A stretch of DNA of 15,871 nucleotides from an uncultured Treponema sp. (GCA_947167745.1 CAMVJE010000031.1:1-15871), one strand, 5' to 3'; shown: positions 1 through 6,532, counted from the first letter of the stretch. The notes: generated from the sequence alone by a model not told the origin. Made by a program: numbers and translations.

Positions 1-97
1 CCATAATAAATTCTTTCCAATCAAACCCAAAGTTTTTTGAAAATTCTCCGTATGTTCCCTTCATAGATTCAGGCATTTCTTTGTATTGGTATTTCAT
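1..97 (-). CDS. N-terminus of unrecognised protein, cut by window edge
   Basis: The first 32 codons of a gene run off the left edge. The protein begins MKYQYKEMPES and is rich in Lys, Glu and aromatic residues, with no signal peptide or membrane segment in the visible part. The ATG at 95-97 is supported by a perfect AAGGAGG ribosome binding site at 106-112, eight bases upstream. The stop of the preceding GNAT fragment (98-100) directly abuts this ATG, and the binding site lies inside the GNAT reading frame, so the two were translationally coupled. I do not recognise the family. Expression may now depend on the promoter ahead of the ATPase/GNAT remnant at 535-563. Confidence 0.6.
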   Translation of the reverse strand, partial: MKYQYKEMPESMKGTYGEFSKNFGFDWKEFIM

Positions 98-280
98 CTA
101 GTTTTCCTCCTTAAAAGCATACACATAAATAATTTCATCATCAGCTTTATTTATTCCTTTTTTAAATATCTGTATGTATACACCTTCTTAAAGCCAAGTC
201 CGTCATAAAGTTTATAGGCGCCTTCATTAGTCTGAATCACCTGAAGCAATGCTGTTTTTGCGCCATAGCTTTTTCCTTAG
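98..280 (-). pseudogene. GNAT-family N-acetyltransferase, C-terminal fragment
   Basis: From about 280 down to a TAG at 98-100 one minus-strand frame reads like the last 60 residues of a GNAT acetyltransferase. It has the stretch GAKTALLQV, then NEGAYKLYDGLGFKK, matching the acceptor-side helix and the A-x-x-LY-x-x-LGF signature of the acetyl-CoA fold end, then a strand ending in YAFKEEN. In this frame a stop lies at about codon -3 before the recognisable part, and there is no start codon. The N-terminal two thirds with the acetyl-CoA pyrophosphate loop are absent. The upstream sequence belongs to an ATPase in another frame, so this is a truncated remnant joined by recombination at about 270-280. 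Confidence 0.7.
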
Positions 281-470
281 GTTCTGCCTCCAGGGGAGAT
301 AATCCGACATGTCTGAATGTTATTCTACCATCAAACACTTCATCAACCAGATAGGTTTTACCAACTCTCCGCCTTCCGTATATTGCAACTAGCTCTGCTT
401 TTTTGGAACTATATATTCTTTCCAATTCTTTTATTTCTTTCTCTCGCCCAATCACGGCACTTCCTCTCAT
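237..470 (-). pseudogene. P-loop ATPase (DUF234-associated, archaeal-ATPase type), N-terminal fragment
   Basis: The open frame encodes about 70 recognisable residues beginning MRGSAVIGREKEIKEL and containing a Walker A motif YGRRRVGKT at residues 31-39, then FRHVGLSPLE. This is the characteristic head of the archaeal-type AAA ATPases often paired with a DUF234 nuclease-like domain, normally about 450 residues. Here the frame stops after 77 residues, having entered GNAT sequence out of frame near residue 70. Walker B and all later parts are missing, so ATPase function is lost. The ATG at 468-470 is chosen from family alignment; its ribosome binding site is poor. A strong promoter lies 65-93 bases upstream. 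Such ATPases are of unclear function and often occur in multiple copies per genome. Confidence 0.75.
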
Positions 471-480
471 ACGTGTCGTT

Positions 481-593
481 TTATTGGGCGATATTTGATA
501 AAAAGATGTAGTTTTCGCCCGTTTATTCAGATATATTATATGCGAAAATTGTTGGGCGGTCAACAGGATTTTTACTCGTTTGTCGCCCAATAA
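481..593. repeat. TTATTGGGCGA inverted pair around the promoter
   Basis: TTATTGGGCGA at 481-491 is repeated as its exact reverse complement at 583-593, placing the promoter inside the inverted pair. Related cores occur between them: TTGTTGGGCGG near 549-559 and, on the minus strand, ACGGGCGA near 515-521. This could be a set of operator half-sites or chance; the 11-bp identity is what is seen, regulation is inference. Confidence 0.45.
535..563 (-). promoter_or_regulatory. Sigma70-type promoter for ATPase/GNAT remnant
   Basis: Read on the minus strand there is TTGACC (complement of 558-563), a 17-base spacer, and a perfect TATAAT (complement of 535-540). The predicted start is near 528, giving a leader of about 58 bases to the ATG at 470. 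GGGCG-type motifs flank and overlap the element, including one overlapping the -35 box. Confidence 0.75.
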
Positions 594-635
594 GATTTAA
601 CTCAATTTTCTTATTTTAACCTTTTCAATGTCAAC

Positions 636-770
636 TTAAAGCACAATTTCATAATACAAAAAATCACCCGTAAATGCACTTTCCGTTTCATTCGGTTTTC
701 TGTCGTACATTGTGCCTCTTGGGAAATCTGTGAACTTTTTGAACTCGAGTGTTAACAAGTTTTTCTCCAT
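636..770 (-). pseudogene. Small unidentified fragment, possibly an acetyltransferase N-terminus
   Basis: An open frame ending at 636 encodes about 44 residues from an ATG at 768-770 (MEKNLLTLEFKKFTDFPRG), ending in FLYYEIVL. A GTG at 807-809 would add 13 residues. The segment with FKKFTDFPRGTMYD resembles the opening of some GNAT acetyltransferases, which often start with a short strand followed by a D/E-F-P-x-G-T turn, but the downstream residues do not continue as that family would. I therefore cannot name it. It follows the phosphotransferase pseudogene by a few tens of bases on the same strand. No good ribosome binding site precedes the ATG, so it is more likely a remnant than a gene. Confidence 0.35.
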
Positions 771-810
771 CAGCCAGCAGTCTTCTTTTTTTTCCTTCCA
801 AAAACTCACC

Positions 811-1631
811 TCACAAAATCCTGAATGCCATATCATACATTTCTCTTGCATCAACGGTGTTTCTGATGTAAGTTGGATTGTCCGGTTCGTATCTGACATA
901 TTTTTCGACTTCTTCAATGAGTGCCAGGTAGCAAACTGCAAGGGCATATCTGATTTCTGTTTCTTTAGTGAGGAAGATTTTTTCTTCGGCCATTTGGTTA
1001 TAAATATCCAGTTCCTTTTGTTTTGCCGAAAGAGGTGCTTTTTGTCCGGGGCCGAGGGTTATAAAATCAGCAACCGGATCACCCCAAAAGCCGCGCTCCG
1101 GATCTATCCAGCAGATTTTTCCTGTTTTCTTATTATAGAGAATATTGCTGTCCCACAGGTCAAAGTTCACCATTCTGCAGGTTACTGTCTCAAGCAGCTT
1201 TTTATGCTTTTCAATCATTTGCACAAATCGCTCTCCGTCAGGCGTGTCGTGGCCAAGACTTTTGCAGTCATGAATCAGTCTGAGAGCCATATTTTTCAAG
1301 GCCTCATACCAGCTGGCATTTAGCCCCGTCTGTATGTAGCCGTATCCGTCATTTGTGATTTTGTGGATTTTAGTGAGCATACTGATTTTCTGTTTCTGAA
1401 TTGCTTCATATTCCTCTGAAGATATGCCCATCTCCCAGATCAGACCTCCGGGCATGAGCTCCATAATAAAGCAGTTACTTTTTTCATCATGTTCTTTTCA
1501 TAAGTGAGAACCTTTGAACCTTCCGCTGGCGCAATTTTTAATGCGTAGGAAAGGCCGTTATCGCAGGTGACTTTGTAGGCTGCATTAAATTCCCCACAGC
1601 CAAGGGCAGCTATATCAATCACATTTCCCAT
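811..1631 (-). pseudogene. Aminoglycoside/choline kinase-like phosphotransferase with internal deletion
   Basis: Two frames together encode a protein-kinase-fold phosphotransferase. The N-terminal part (1631 to about 1482) has the nucleotide-binding glycine loop GCGEFNAAYKV, the ATP-anchoring lysine in YALKIAP and then YEKNMMK. The C-terminal part (about 1479 to 811) begins FIMELMPGG in another frame and contains the catalytic loop VNFDLWDSNIL and the metal-binding segment WIDPERGFWGDPVADF. The usual 40 or so residues between YEKNMMK and the F-M-E hinge are missing, and the join is out of frame, so neither half can work alone. Catalytic residues are still well conserved, suggesting recent decay. 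Start codon could be ATG at 1629-1631 or GTG at 1620-1622, the latter better spaced from AGGGG. The substrate cannot be told. Confidence 0.8.
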
Positions 1632-1641
1632 ACCCCTTCTA

Positions 1642-1658
1642 ACGGGGGACACCCCCGT
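1642..1658. repeat. GC-rich perfect hairpin ACGGGGG-ACA-CCCCCGT
   Basis: A 7-bp perfect stem with a 3-base loop lies just upstream of the phosphotransferase remnant, in a run of G/C bases (about 1634-1672) that contrasts with the AT-rich surroundings. A second C-run, CGCCCCCCG, follows immediately. No T-run follows on either strand, so it is not a standard terminator. Confidence 0.6.
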
Positions 1659-1681
1659 AACGCCCCCCGTCAGACACAACT

Positions 1682-1719
1682 AAAAAAAAGACCACCTACC
1701 CGAAAAGATAAGTGGTCTT
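1682..1719 (-). terminator. Rho-independent terminator of the CPBP protease gene
   Basis: On the minus strand AAGACCAC and GTGGTCTT form an 8-bp stem around a 16-base loop, followed directly by eight T residues (complement of 1682-1689 overlapping the stem end). It lies 58 bases past the stop at 1777. On the plus strand the stem is followed by GATTTTT, so it may work weakly in both directions. Confidence 0.85.
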
Positions 1720-1776
1720 GATTTTTCAAAACAAAATGTTCAATCTTTTACACTTTGAATCCCGGGCAAAAAAAGA

Positions 1777-2550
1777 TTACATTCCAATTCCAAAAAGAGC
1801 AAATCTTACCGCATCAACAAGTCCGTGGCTTACCATAGCAGAAAAAATATCGTGTTTCTTCTGGAGAAGAGCAAAAGGCAGACCGAACAAAATACAAAGA
1901 ATTACTGTTGCCATCAGATTCTGATGATGAGCTAATGTGTGAGGAAAAGTCATCATAAACCACATTGTAAAAACCTGAGACTTTGTTGGGGCGGGACCAA
2001 AAATATAAATACAGAAGGCCATAAAAATTGCACGGCAGACAAGTTCTTCATAAATTGCAGGGCTCAGAACAATGGCTAAACGCTGCAGGGTAATGGCAAA
2101 ATTAATCTGACTATTATTTTTCATTAACAAATAATTAACAAAGGAAAGAACTGTACCCACAAGAATTGCAATTAAAAGACTGAGTGCAAAGCCGGAGCGT
2201 CCATCCGTATTTTTATGAATCAGATAAAAGCCGCCGCATTTTTCCATAACAGAAAAAACAGCCAGGGAACAAAGAAAAGTTGGAAGACCTGTTGCAAGGA
2301 ATTGAAAAATAAATGTTCCTAAATTGAAACTGATTGCCAGATAGCAGAGACTAACAGCCAGAGAGAAAGAAACAGAAATGATTATATATTTTACTGATGG
2401 AAACTTGTTTTTAATCAAAAGAAAAATTGCAAGTCCTGTGGCCCAGACAGACAGCAGTTGAAAAAACTGTTGCTCAACAAAAAAATAGGCAGCAGCAAAA
2501 AGCAAAAATACCAGCCAGAGAATTATAAGTCCAAGTGTAGTTTTTTTCAT
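1777..2550 (-). CDS. CPBP-family intramembrane glutamic protease
   Basis: The 257-residue protein is mostly hydrophobic with about eight predicted membrane helices. It carries the three conserved CPBP (Abi/Rce1-type) motifs in order: EELVCR in the second half (paired Glu and Arg), then FPHTLAH, then SHGLVDAV near the end. These glutamates and histidines form the intramembrane active site in Rce1-type proteases, which cleave membrane or prenylated peptides; in bacteria roles include bacteriocin self-immunity and processing. The ATG at 2548-2550 is chosen over a start 20 codons upstream because GAGG sits seven bases before it and the membrane helix then begins at once (MKKTTLGLIILW). It is a single-gene unit with promoter 2567-2595 and terminator 1682-1719. 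It appears intact although neighbours on both sides are broken. The substrate is unknown. Confidence 0.85.
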   Translation of the reverse strand: MKKTTLGLIILWLVFLLFAAAYFFVEQQFFQLLSVWATGLAIFLLIKNKFPSVKYIIISVSFSLAVSLCYLAISFNLGTFIFQFLATGLPTFLCSLAVFSVMEKCGGFYLIHKNTDGRSGFALSLLIAILVGTVLSFVNYLLMKNNSQINFAITLQRLAIVLSPAIYEELVCRAIFMAFCIYIFGPAPTKSQVFTMWFMMTFPHTLAHHQNLMATVILCILFGLPFALLQKKHDIFSAMVSHGLVDAVRFALFGIGM

Positions 2551-2566
2551 TTCTTTCCTCGGAAAT

Positions 2567-2595
2567 ATTTTTACATAATCCGGCGGGATTGTCAA
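2567..2595 (-). promoter_or_regulatory. Promoter of the CPBP protease gene
   Basis: Minus strand: TTGACA (complement of 2590-2595), 17-base spacer, AAAAAT (complement of 2567-2572) preceded by TG in extended -10 position. The start would fall near 2560, leaving a very short leader that still contains the GAGGAAAG ribosome binding site. The -35 is consensus, the -10 is 4 of 6. Confidence 0.55.
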
Positions 2596-2599
2596 CATC

Positions 2600-2940
2600 T
2601 GGATTTTCAATAGAACGCGGGCCTGCTTCTAGGCTAAAAATTCTTTTATGATTAATAAAGGAATTTTTGAAAATGTCGTCAATCAAGTCAAATCTGTTTC
2701 CCCGGCGCAAGTTGCTGCGGTTTACAAATTAAAAGCAAAGCTTTTGAACTTTTCCTTTCCGACTCTAGCCATTGATTTAATAGAGTGGATTTTCGCTTTT
2801 CTTTTTCATATCGGTGCCTCAATTTTAGTCTTTTATTCATGCAATGAAAAAACAAATTTTTTCTTTATCCGCTTGCAATAATTCTCCATACCCTCATGGA
2901 TTTCATTGGAGCGCTTTTTCAAATGGCCTTAGAAATCATC
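2600..2940 (+). pseudogene. YhfC-like glutamic intramembrane protease, C-terminal remnant
   Basis: Three plus-strand frames together read like the last third of a YhfC-family protease. From about 2608 one frame gives AGLLLG then a stop. A second frame from 2648 reads MINKGIFENVVNQVKSVSP and on to ERIF-like EWIFAFLFHIGASILVFYS. After a T-rich run near 2860-2868 the sense moves to another frame with LAIILHTLMDFIGALFQ. The paired motifs FHIG and LHTLMDF are the conserved histidine and H-x-x-x-D motifs of this family's second half. The N-terminal domain with the catalytic glutamate is absent, and at least two frameshifts and a stop separate the pieces. It is divergent from the CPBP gene and the two do not share sequence; what remains is not functional. 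Confidence 0.7.
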
Positions 2941-2967
2941 ATACCCCGAAACCTGAATCGGGGTATG
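2940..2967. repeat. Perfect 10-bp hairpin CATACCCCGA/TCGGGGTATG
   Basis: A 10-bp perfect stem with an 8-base loop (2950-2957) marks the point where the YhfC-like similarity ends. It is not followed by a T-run. It lies 44 bases upstream of the promoter at 3011-3039. It may be a terminator remnant, a protein-binding palindrome or the edge of an inserted repeat. Confidence 0.6.
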
Positions 2968-3010
2968 CAATCCTTCCGCATGGAACTTTTTTTAGTGTTG
3001 CATTCGTGCC

Positions 3011-3039
3011 TTGAAATATATCATATTTTATGTTATTAT
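3011..3039 (+). promoter_or_regulatory. Extended -10 promoter for the small gene at 3135
   Basis: TTGAAA at 3011-3016 and TATTAT at 3034-3039 are separated by 17 bases, each 5 of 6 to consensus, with TGT immediately before the -10 hexamer. The predicted start near 3046 gives a leader of about 90 bases to the ATG at 3135; it could also supply transcripts to pyruvate kinase downstream. Confidence 0.65.
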
Positions 3040-3134
3040 TTCTGCACATCAAATAAGGGCATTTTTGAGTTTCCCATATTGGCAGTTCTGAAAGTTGCAG
3101 CATGCCTGCATTGGCAGAAAGGATATTCTCTTTT

Positions 3135-3500
3135 ATGAATAAACTAAATAAAGTTTTTTCGCTTTTTTCTATTCTCTTCGTATTAAGTGCATTTCAATTC
3201 AATGCAAAAAAAAGTTTGCGGATTATATCTCCTTTTTATGAGCAAGCAGGCAGCGGCTCGTCCTTATCCATCCCGGTTCATCCCGCAGTCTTTCTTTACG
3301 CAATTAATACAGACTGCATTAAAAATCTTAGTCCAGCATTTTATTTCTCCAGGGGCAGATCAGATTTTTATTCAGACATCATGCTCCATATTCTGAATTT
3401 GTTCCAATCAGGAATTACAGTTTTTATAAGCATTTATTCTTCCATAAAATACAGAAATAAATTTTTATCCAGCGTTTTATTTACGGAAACCGTATTCTGA
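3135..3500 (+). CDS. Small hypothetical protein with N-terminal signal-type helix
   Basis: The frame gives 121 residues from the ATG at 3135. The start MNKLNKVFSLFSILFVLSAF is a typical signal peptide or membrane anchor (two lysines then a hydrophobic core, ending near FNAKK). The rest alternates hydrophobic and polar residues and ends in Phe (ETVF), which is compatible with a short or truncated outer-membrane beta-barrel, but there is no motif I recognise. AGAAAGGA at 3116-3123 could be its ribosome binding site though the 11-base gap is long. A good promoter lies upstream. It stands alone between a decayed protease and pyruvate kinase and may itself be a truncated gene. Moderate confidence that it is translated; function unknown. 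Confidence 0.45.
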   Translation: MNKLNKVFSLFSILFVLSAFQFNAKKSLRIISPFYEQAGSGSSLSIPVHPAVFLYAINTDCIKNLSPAFYFSRGRSDFYSDIMLHILNLFQSGITVFISIYSSIKYRNKFLSSVLFTETVF

Positions 3501-3547
3501 TTTTTTTTTCAGCAAAACAAAATCAACTTTTCTCATTTTAAAACAGA

Positions 3548-3577
3548 TTGTTAAAAAGAAAAATTTCTTTTTATGAT
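3548..3577 (+). promoter_or_regulatory. Possible pyruvate kinase promoter
   Basis: TTGTTA at 3548-3553 and TATGAT at 3572-3577 are separated by 18 bases, 32 bases before the pyk ATG. The spacer holds a 9-bp A/T inverted repeat (AAAAAGAAA / TTTCTTTTT at 3553-3572). The match is moderate and the region is AT-rich, so chance is possible. Confidence 0.4.
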
Positions 3578-3608
3578 TATGAAGATTTTTTTATGAAGGA
3601 CTTATATA

Positions 3609-5426
3609 ATGAAACCTCTAAAAACAAAAATAGTATGCTCCATGGGACCAACAACAGAAGATGATGAAACTCTTTCAAAAATCATAAAAAACGGCATGAA
3701 TATTGCACGCTTTAATTTTTCCCACGGCACGCATGAATATCACGGAAAGCAGATGGAGCGGGTTCGCAGGCTTTCAGGCAAGCTCTCAATTCCAGTTGCC
3801 CTTATGATGGACACCAAGGGGCCGGAAATCCGGACAGGCGATGTGGAAAACGGAAAAACAGTTTTAATTTCCAAAGGCGACCATGTATGCCTGAAAACAG
3901 ACGGCAGCTTCACCACTGCAGCATCAGAATCAAAAGCGGCAGTCATCTCCCTGAACTGGAAAGACTTTATTTCCCGGACAAAAGAAGCACTTGAAAAAGA
4001 GAGCGAAAAGAAAATAAAGGTTCTTATAGCAGACGGACTTCTTGAGCTGGACCTTCTGAATGTTGAAAGTGACCACGTAAATGCCATTGCTGCAAATTCA
4101 GCAAAAATCGGAAGCAAGAAAAACGTAAACCTTATAGGCATGCACGCAAGGCTTCCTATTATGAGCGAGCAGGACAAGTCTGACATTGCCTTTGCAGCTG
4201 AAATGAATTGTGATTTTATAGCAGCCAGCTTTGTAAGCTTTCCATCGGAAGTACATGAAATCAAAAGATACCTTGAAAGCCTTGGCTCAGACATGAGGAT
4301 AATAGCAAAAATAGAAAATGAAGAAGGCTTGAATAACATAAAGGAAATTGCAGATGCCGCTGACGGAATTATGGTTGCCCGCGGTGATTTAGGAGTCCAG
4401 CTCCCGACAGAGCGCATTCCTCTGGCCCAGAAGCACATAATTTCTGTATGCAGAAAGGCAGGAAAGCCTGTAATTACCGCAACGCAAATGCTTGACTCCA
4501 TGATTATGAATCCAAGACCTACAAGAGCAGAGCTTACAGATGTGGCAAACGCCATTTTTGACGGAACGGACGCGGTCATGCTTTCCGGGGAAACTGCAAA
4601 CGGAAGCTACCCTGCCGAAGCCGTAGAAACCATGGCCCGCATTGCACGAACCGTAGAAGAAAGTGAAGATTACAGAAAAAAGATGCAGCAGGATTTGCCA
4701 GAAAATCTTGCAAAAACAGTCGGTCAGACAATGGCAGAAATGACCTACCTTACGGCTAAAAACATAAAAGCCGGCGCAATACTTGTTCCGACCTTAAGCG
4801 GACATACAGCGACAATGATAAGCTCATTCCGCCCCGACCAGTCTATTATTGCAGTTACACCAGACAAGGCCGTACAAAGAAAGCTTCTATTAAATTGGGG
4901 AATCACACCTTTGTGCATGCCGAAAATTGCAGACGACAGCGAAGAGATGATTCAGAATGCAGTAAAGACCATGATGGATGCAAAGCTTTCGGATTTTGGC
5001 GATAAAATAATCTTATGCGCCGGAATACCGCTGCAAAGTTCAATTCCCGTAAACACAATCCGTGTCCTTATAATGGGAAACATTCTTGCAAGAGGAAGAA
5101 ACGGCGGCAATTCAGAAAAAAATCAGAGGAAAACCGGCCGAATTGTAAAGGCCAGCTCCCCGGAAGATTTTGTAACATCCATCCGGCATAAAAAGGGAGA
5201 AATCCTCATGTGCCCGGCAATCACAGAAGACTGGATTCCGGTTCTCCGAGTTGTTGATGGAGTAATCAGCTCCGGCAAAAATGAACTTTCCGAAGAAACA
5301 ATTTCGCTGGTAAACCCGGATTTAATATGGATTTCAGAAATAGGAAAAGCAGATAAATCCATTGAAAACGGAAGGATTGTTACGATAGATGGAAAAGACC
5401 TGCTTGTTTATGAAGGCATACAATAG
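3609..5426 (+). CDS. pyk: Pyruvate kinase with extra C-terminal domain
   Basis: Cytoplasmic glycolytic enzyme converting phosphoenolpyruvate and ADP to pyruvate and ATP. The 605-residue protein shows all core motifs: KTKIVCSMGP at the start, NIARFNFSHG (Arg34), MMDTKGPEIRTG (67-77), the active-site segment IIAKIENEEG (Lys234, Glu236), MVARGDLGVQLP (Asp260) and ATQMLDSM followed by PTRAE (291-308). These match the substrate, Mg and K sites of the family. The allosteric C domain ends near residue 497. Residues about 505-605 form an additional domain like the phosphohistidine swivel of PEP synthase and Bacillus pyruvate kinase, ending in the typical VTIDG...VYEG, but its T-S-H motif is absent. 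The ATG at 3609 has AAGGA at 3596-3600. It is monocistronic and convergent with the reductase at 5518. Confidence 0.97.
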   Translation: MKPLKTKIVCSMGPTTEDDETLSKIIKNGMNIARFNFSHGTHEYHGKQMERVRRLSGKLSIPVALMMDTKGPEIRTGDVENGKTVLISKGDHVCLKTDGSFTTAASESKAAVISLNWKDFISRTKEALEKESEKKIKVLIADGLLELDLLNVESDHVNAIAANSAKIGSKKNVNLIGMHARLPIMSEQDKSDIAFAAEMNCDFIAASFVSFPSEVHEIKRYLESLGSDMRIIAKIENEEGLNNIKEIADAADGIMVARGDLGVQLPTERIPLAQKHIISVCRKAGKPVITATQMLDSMIMNPRPTRAELTDVANAIFDGTDAVMLSGETANGSYPAEAVETMARIARTVEESEDYRKKMQQDLPENLAKTVGQTMAEMTYLTAKNIKAGAILVPTLSGHTATMISSFRPDQSIIAVTPDKAVQRKLLLNWGITPLCMPKIADDSEEMIQNAVKTMMDAKLSDFGDKIILCAGIPLQSSIPVNTIRVLIMGNILARGRNGGNSEKNQRKTGRIVKASSPEDFVTSIRHKKGEILMCPAITEDWIPVLRVVDGVISSGKNELSEETISLVNPDLIWISEIGKADKSIENGRIVTIDGKDLLVYEGIQ

Positions 5427-5463
5427 AGGAAGTTTTTTCAAAATTCCATAGTTTCTGCTTGCC

Positions 5464-5495
5464 GCACTGGCAGGGTGATTTAACTCCTCCAGTGC
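5464..5495. terminator. Hairpin between convergent pyk and reductase genes
   Basis: GCACTGG at 5464-5470 pairs with CCAGTGC at 5489-5495, and AGG/CCT continue the stem after one bulged C, around an 11-base loop. It lies between the two convergent stop codons. No T-run follows directly; T7 lies at 5512-5518 on the plus strand, 17 bases on. It may terminate or protect pyk mRNA, but it is not a canonical terminator. Confidence 0.4.
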
Positions 5496-5517
5496 TTCAG
5501 GCAAATCAGAATTTTTT

Positions 5518-6461
5518 TCAGTGTGCTGGAGCATGCTTATTTTTTACCGCAAAGCGGAAAATATCTGCACCAAGAATTTTTACATTCAGTTCGTCAGATT
5601 TTTCCTCAAGCATTTTAATTTCGTCATCATTTAGCTTTTCATTTACCGCTTCAAAAAGTGATTCAACTTGATAAGGCTTCCTGCATCCGCAGATTGGAAT
5701 AATTCCTTTTGAAGAACAAAACGACATTGCAACCTGTGGAATCGTAAGATTGTGTTTTTCTCCTACCTGATTCATCAGTTCATATAGCGAGGTGAGTTTT
5801 TTCTTTTTACGATTAAAAATCAATTTCATTAAAGACATTTTGCTTCTGACTTTTGGATCCGTCAGGATTCCTTCCTCAAGGACGGCCCAAGCCCAAAACG
5901 AAATTCCATTTTCATGGCACCAGGCGACAAGTCCGTTTTTTTCCCATTCCCGATTGAGCAGACTGTAGTGATTTTGAACTCCATATAACGGAAGGCCTGC
6001 ATCATCTAAAATCCTTTTTGCTTTTTTACATTCGTCCAAAGTAAAGTTTGAAAGCCCAATGTGCCTGATTTTTCCTTCCTTCGCAAGTCCGGCAATCTCC
6101 AAAAGATTTTCCTCAATATCAGATGGAAGATGGAGCCAATAAATATCCACATAGTCTCTTTTAAAATCCTCCAAATCTTTTTCGAGCGATTTTCGAACCT
6201 TGCCTTTTTTATAAGAAGAAGTTGGAGTGTACTTTGATGAAATAATCACATCGCTTGTACCAAAGTCCCCGATCATTTTCTGAGCCTTTCCCAAACCGTA
6301 GTCTTGGGCCAAATCGAAGATCAGAAGTTTTTTTCTTTCGCCTTGTCATAGCACTTTCTGATTGTTTCAACATCCACACTTTCGCCTCGAAGCAATTTTC
6401 CATACGCAGAACTTCCCCAGGAATTCGTTCCGACAACAGCCGGGGGATTTAAAATATCCAT
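5518..6461 (-). pseudogene. Aldo/keto reductase broken by a one-base frameshift
   Basis: Two frames give a complete aldo/keto reductase of about 314 residues. The first runs from an ATG at 6459-6461 (MDILNPPAVVGTNSWGSSAYG) to an early TGA. The second begins with LLIFDLAQDYGLGKAQK and continues to 5518. The join lies at a seven-base A run (T run at 6328-6334): adding one A restores K-E-K-K-L-L-I-F-D in frame. The catalytic tetrad can be followed: Asp and Tyr in FDLAQDYG, Lys in SSKYTP, His in YWLHLPSD; GLSNF and the NADPH-binding C-terminal helix are also present. GGAG six bases before the second ATG favours 6461 over the ATG at 6473. The break could be a real mutation, a slippage switch or a homopolymer sequencing error. 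These NADPH enzymes reduce sugars or aldehydes; substrate unknown. Confidence 0.85.
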
Positions 6462-6504
6462 TTGTTTCTCCATAGTAATTTCGATTCGGTTAGTCTATGC
6501 TAAT

Positions 6505-6532
6505 ATAATATCATTCAATTAAAAAAAGTCCA
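6505..6532 (-). promoter_or_regulatory. Weak promoter candidate for the reductase
   Basis: Minus strand: TGGACT (complement of 6527-6532), 16-base spacer, TATTAT (complement of 6505-6510). The -35 match is poor and overlaps the terminator of the upstream operon; the -10 is good. Confidence 0.3.

Noticed and set aside
712..1323. 203-codon plus-strand open frame over the phosphotransferase remnant
   Set aside because: It is antisense to sequence with clear kinase-fold motifs; its own translation is Cys/Phe-rich with no family features.
1634..1680. Possible integron attC site near the phosphotransferase remnant
   Set aside because: Accessory genes in one direction and a TTCTAAC next to a hairpin suggested it, but the right-hand core is not GTTRRRY and no second copy was seen between other genes.
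3553..3572. A/T inverted repeat before pyk as a regulatory hairpin
   Set aside because: AAAAAGAAA/TTTCTTTTT with a 2-base gap is weak and expected in such AT-rich sequence.
3740..4579. Long open frame (279 codons) on the minus strand opposite pyruvate kinase
   Set aside because: It lies wholly within the conserved pyk gene, has Ser/Phe/Ala-rich composition typical of an antisense shadow, and no ribosome binding site or recognisable motif.
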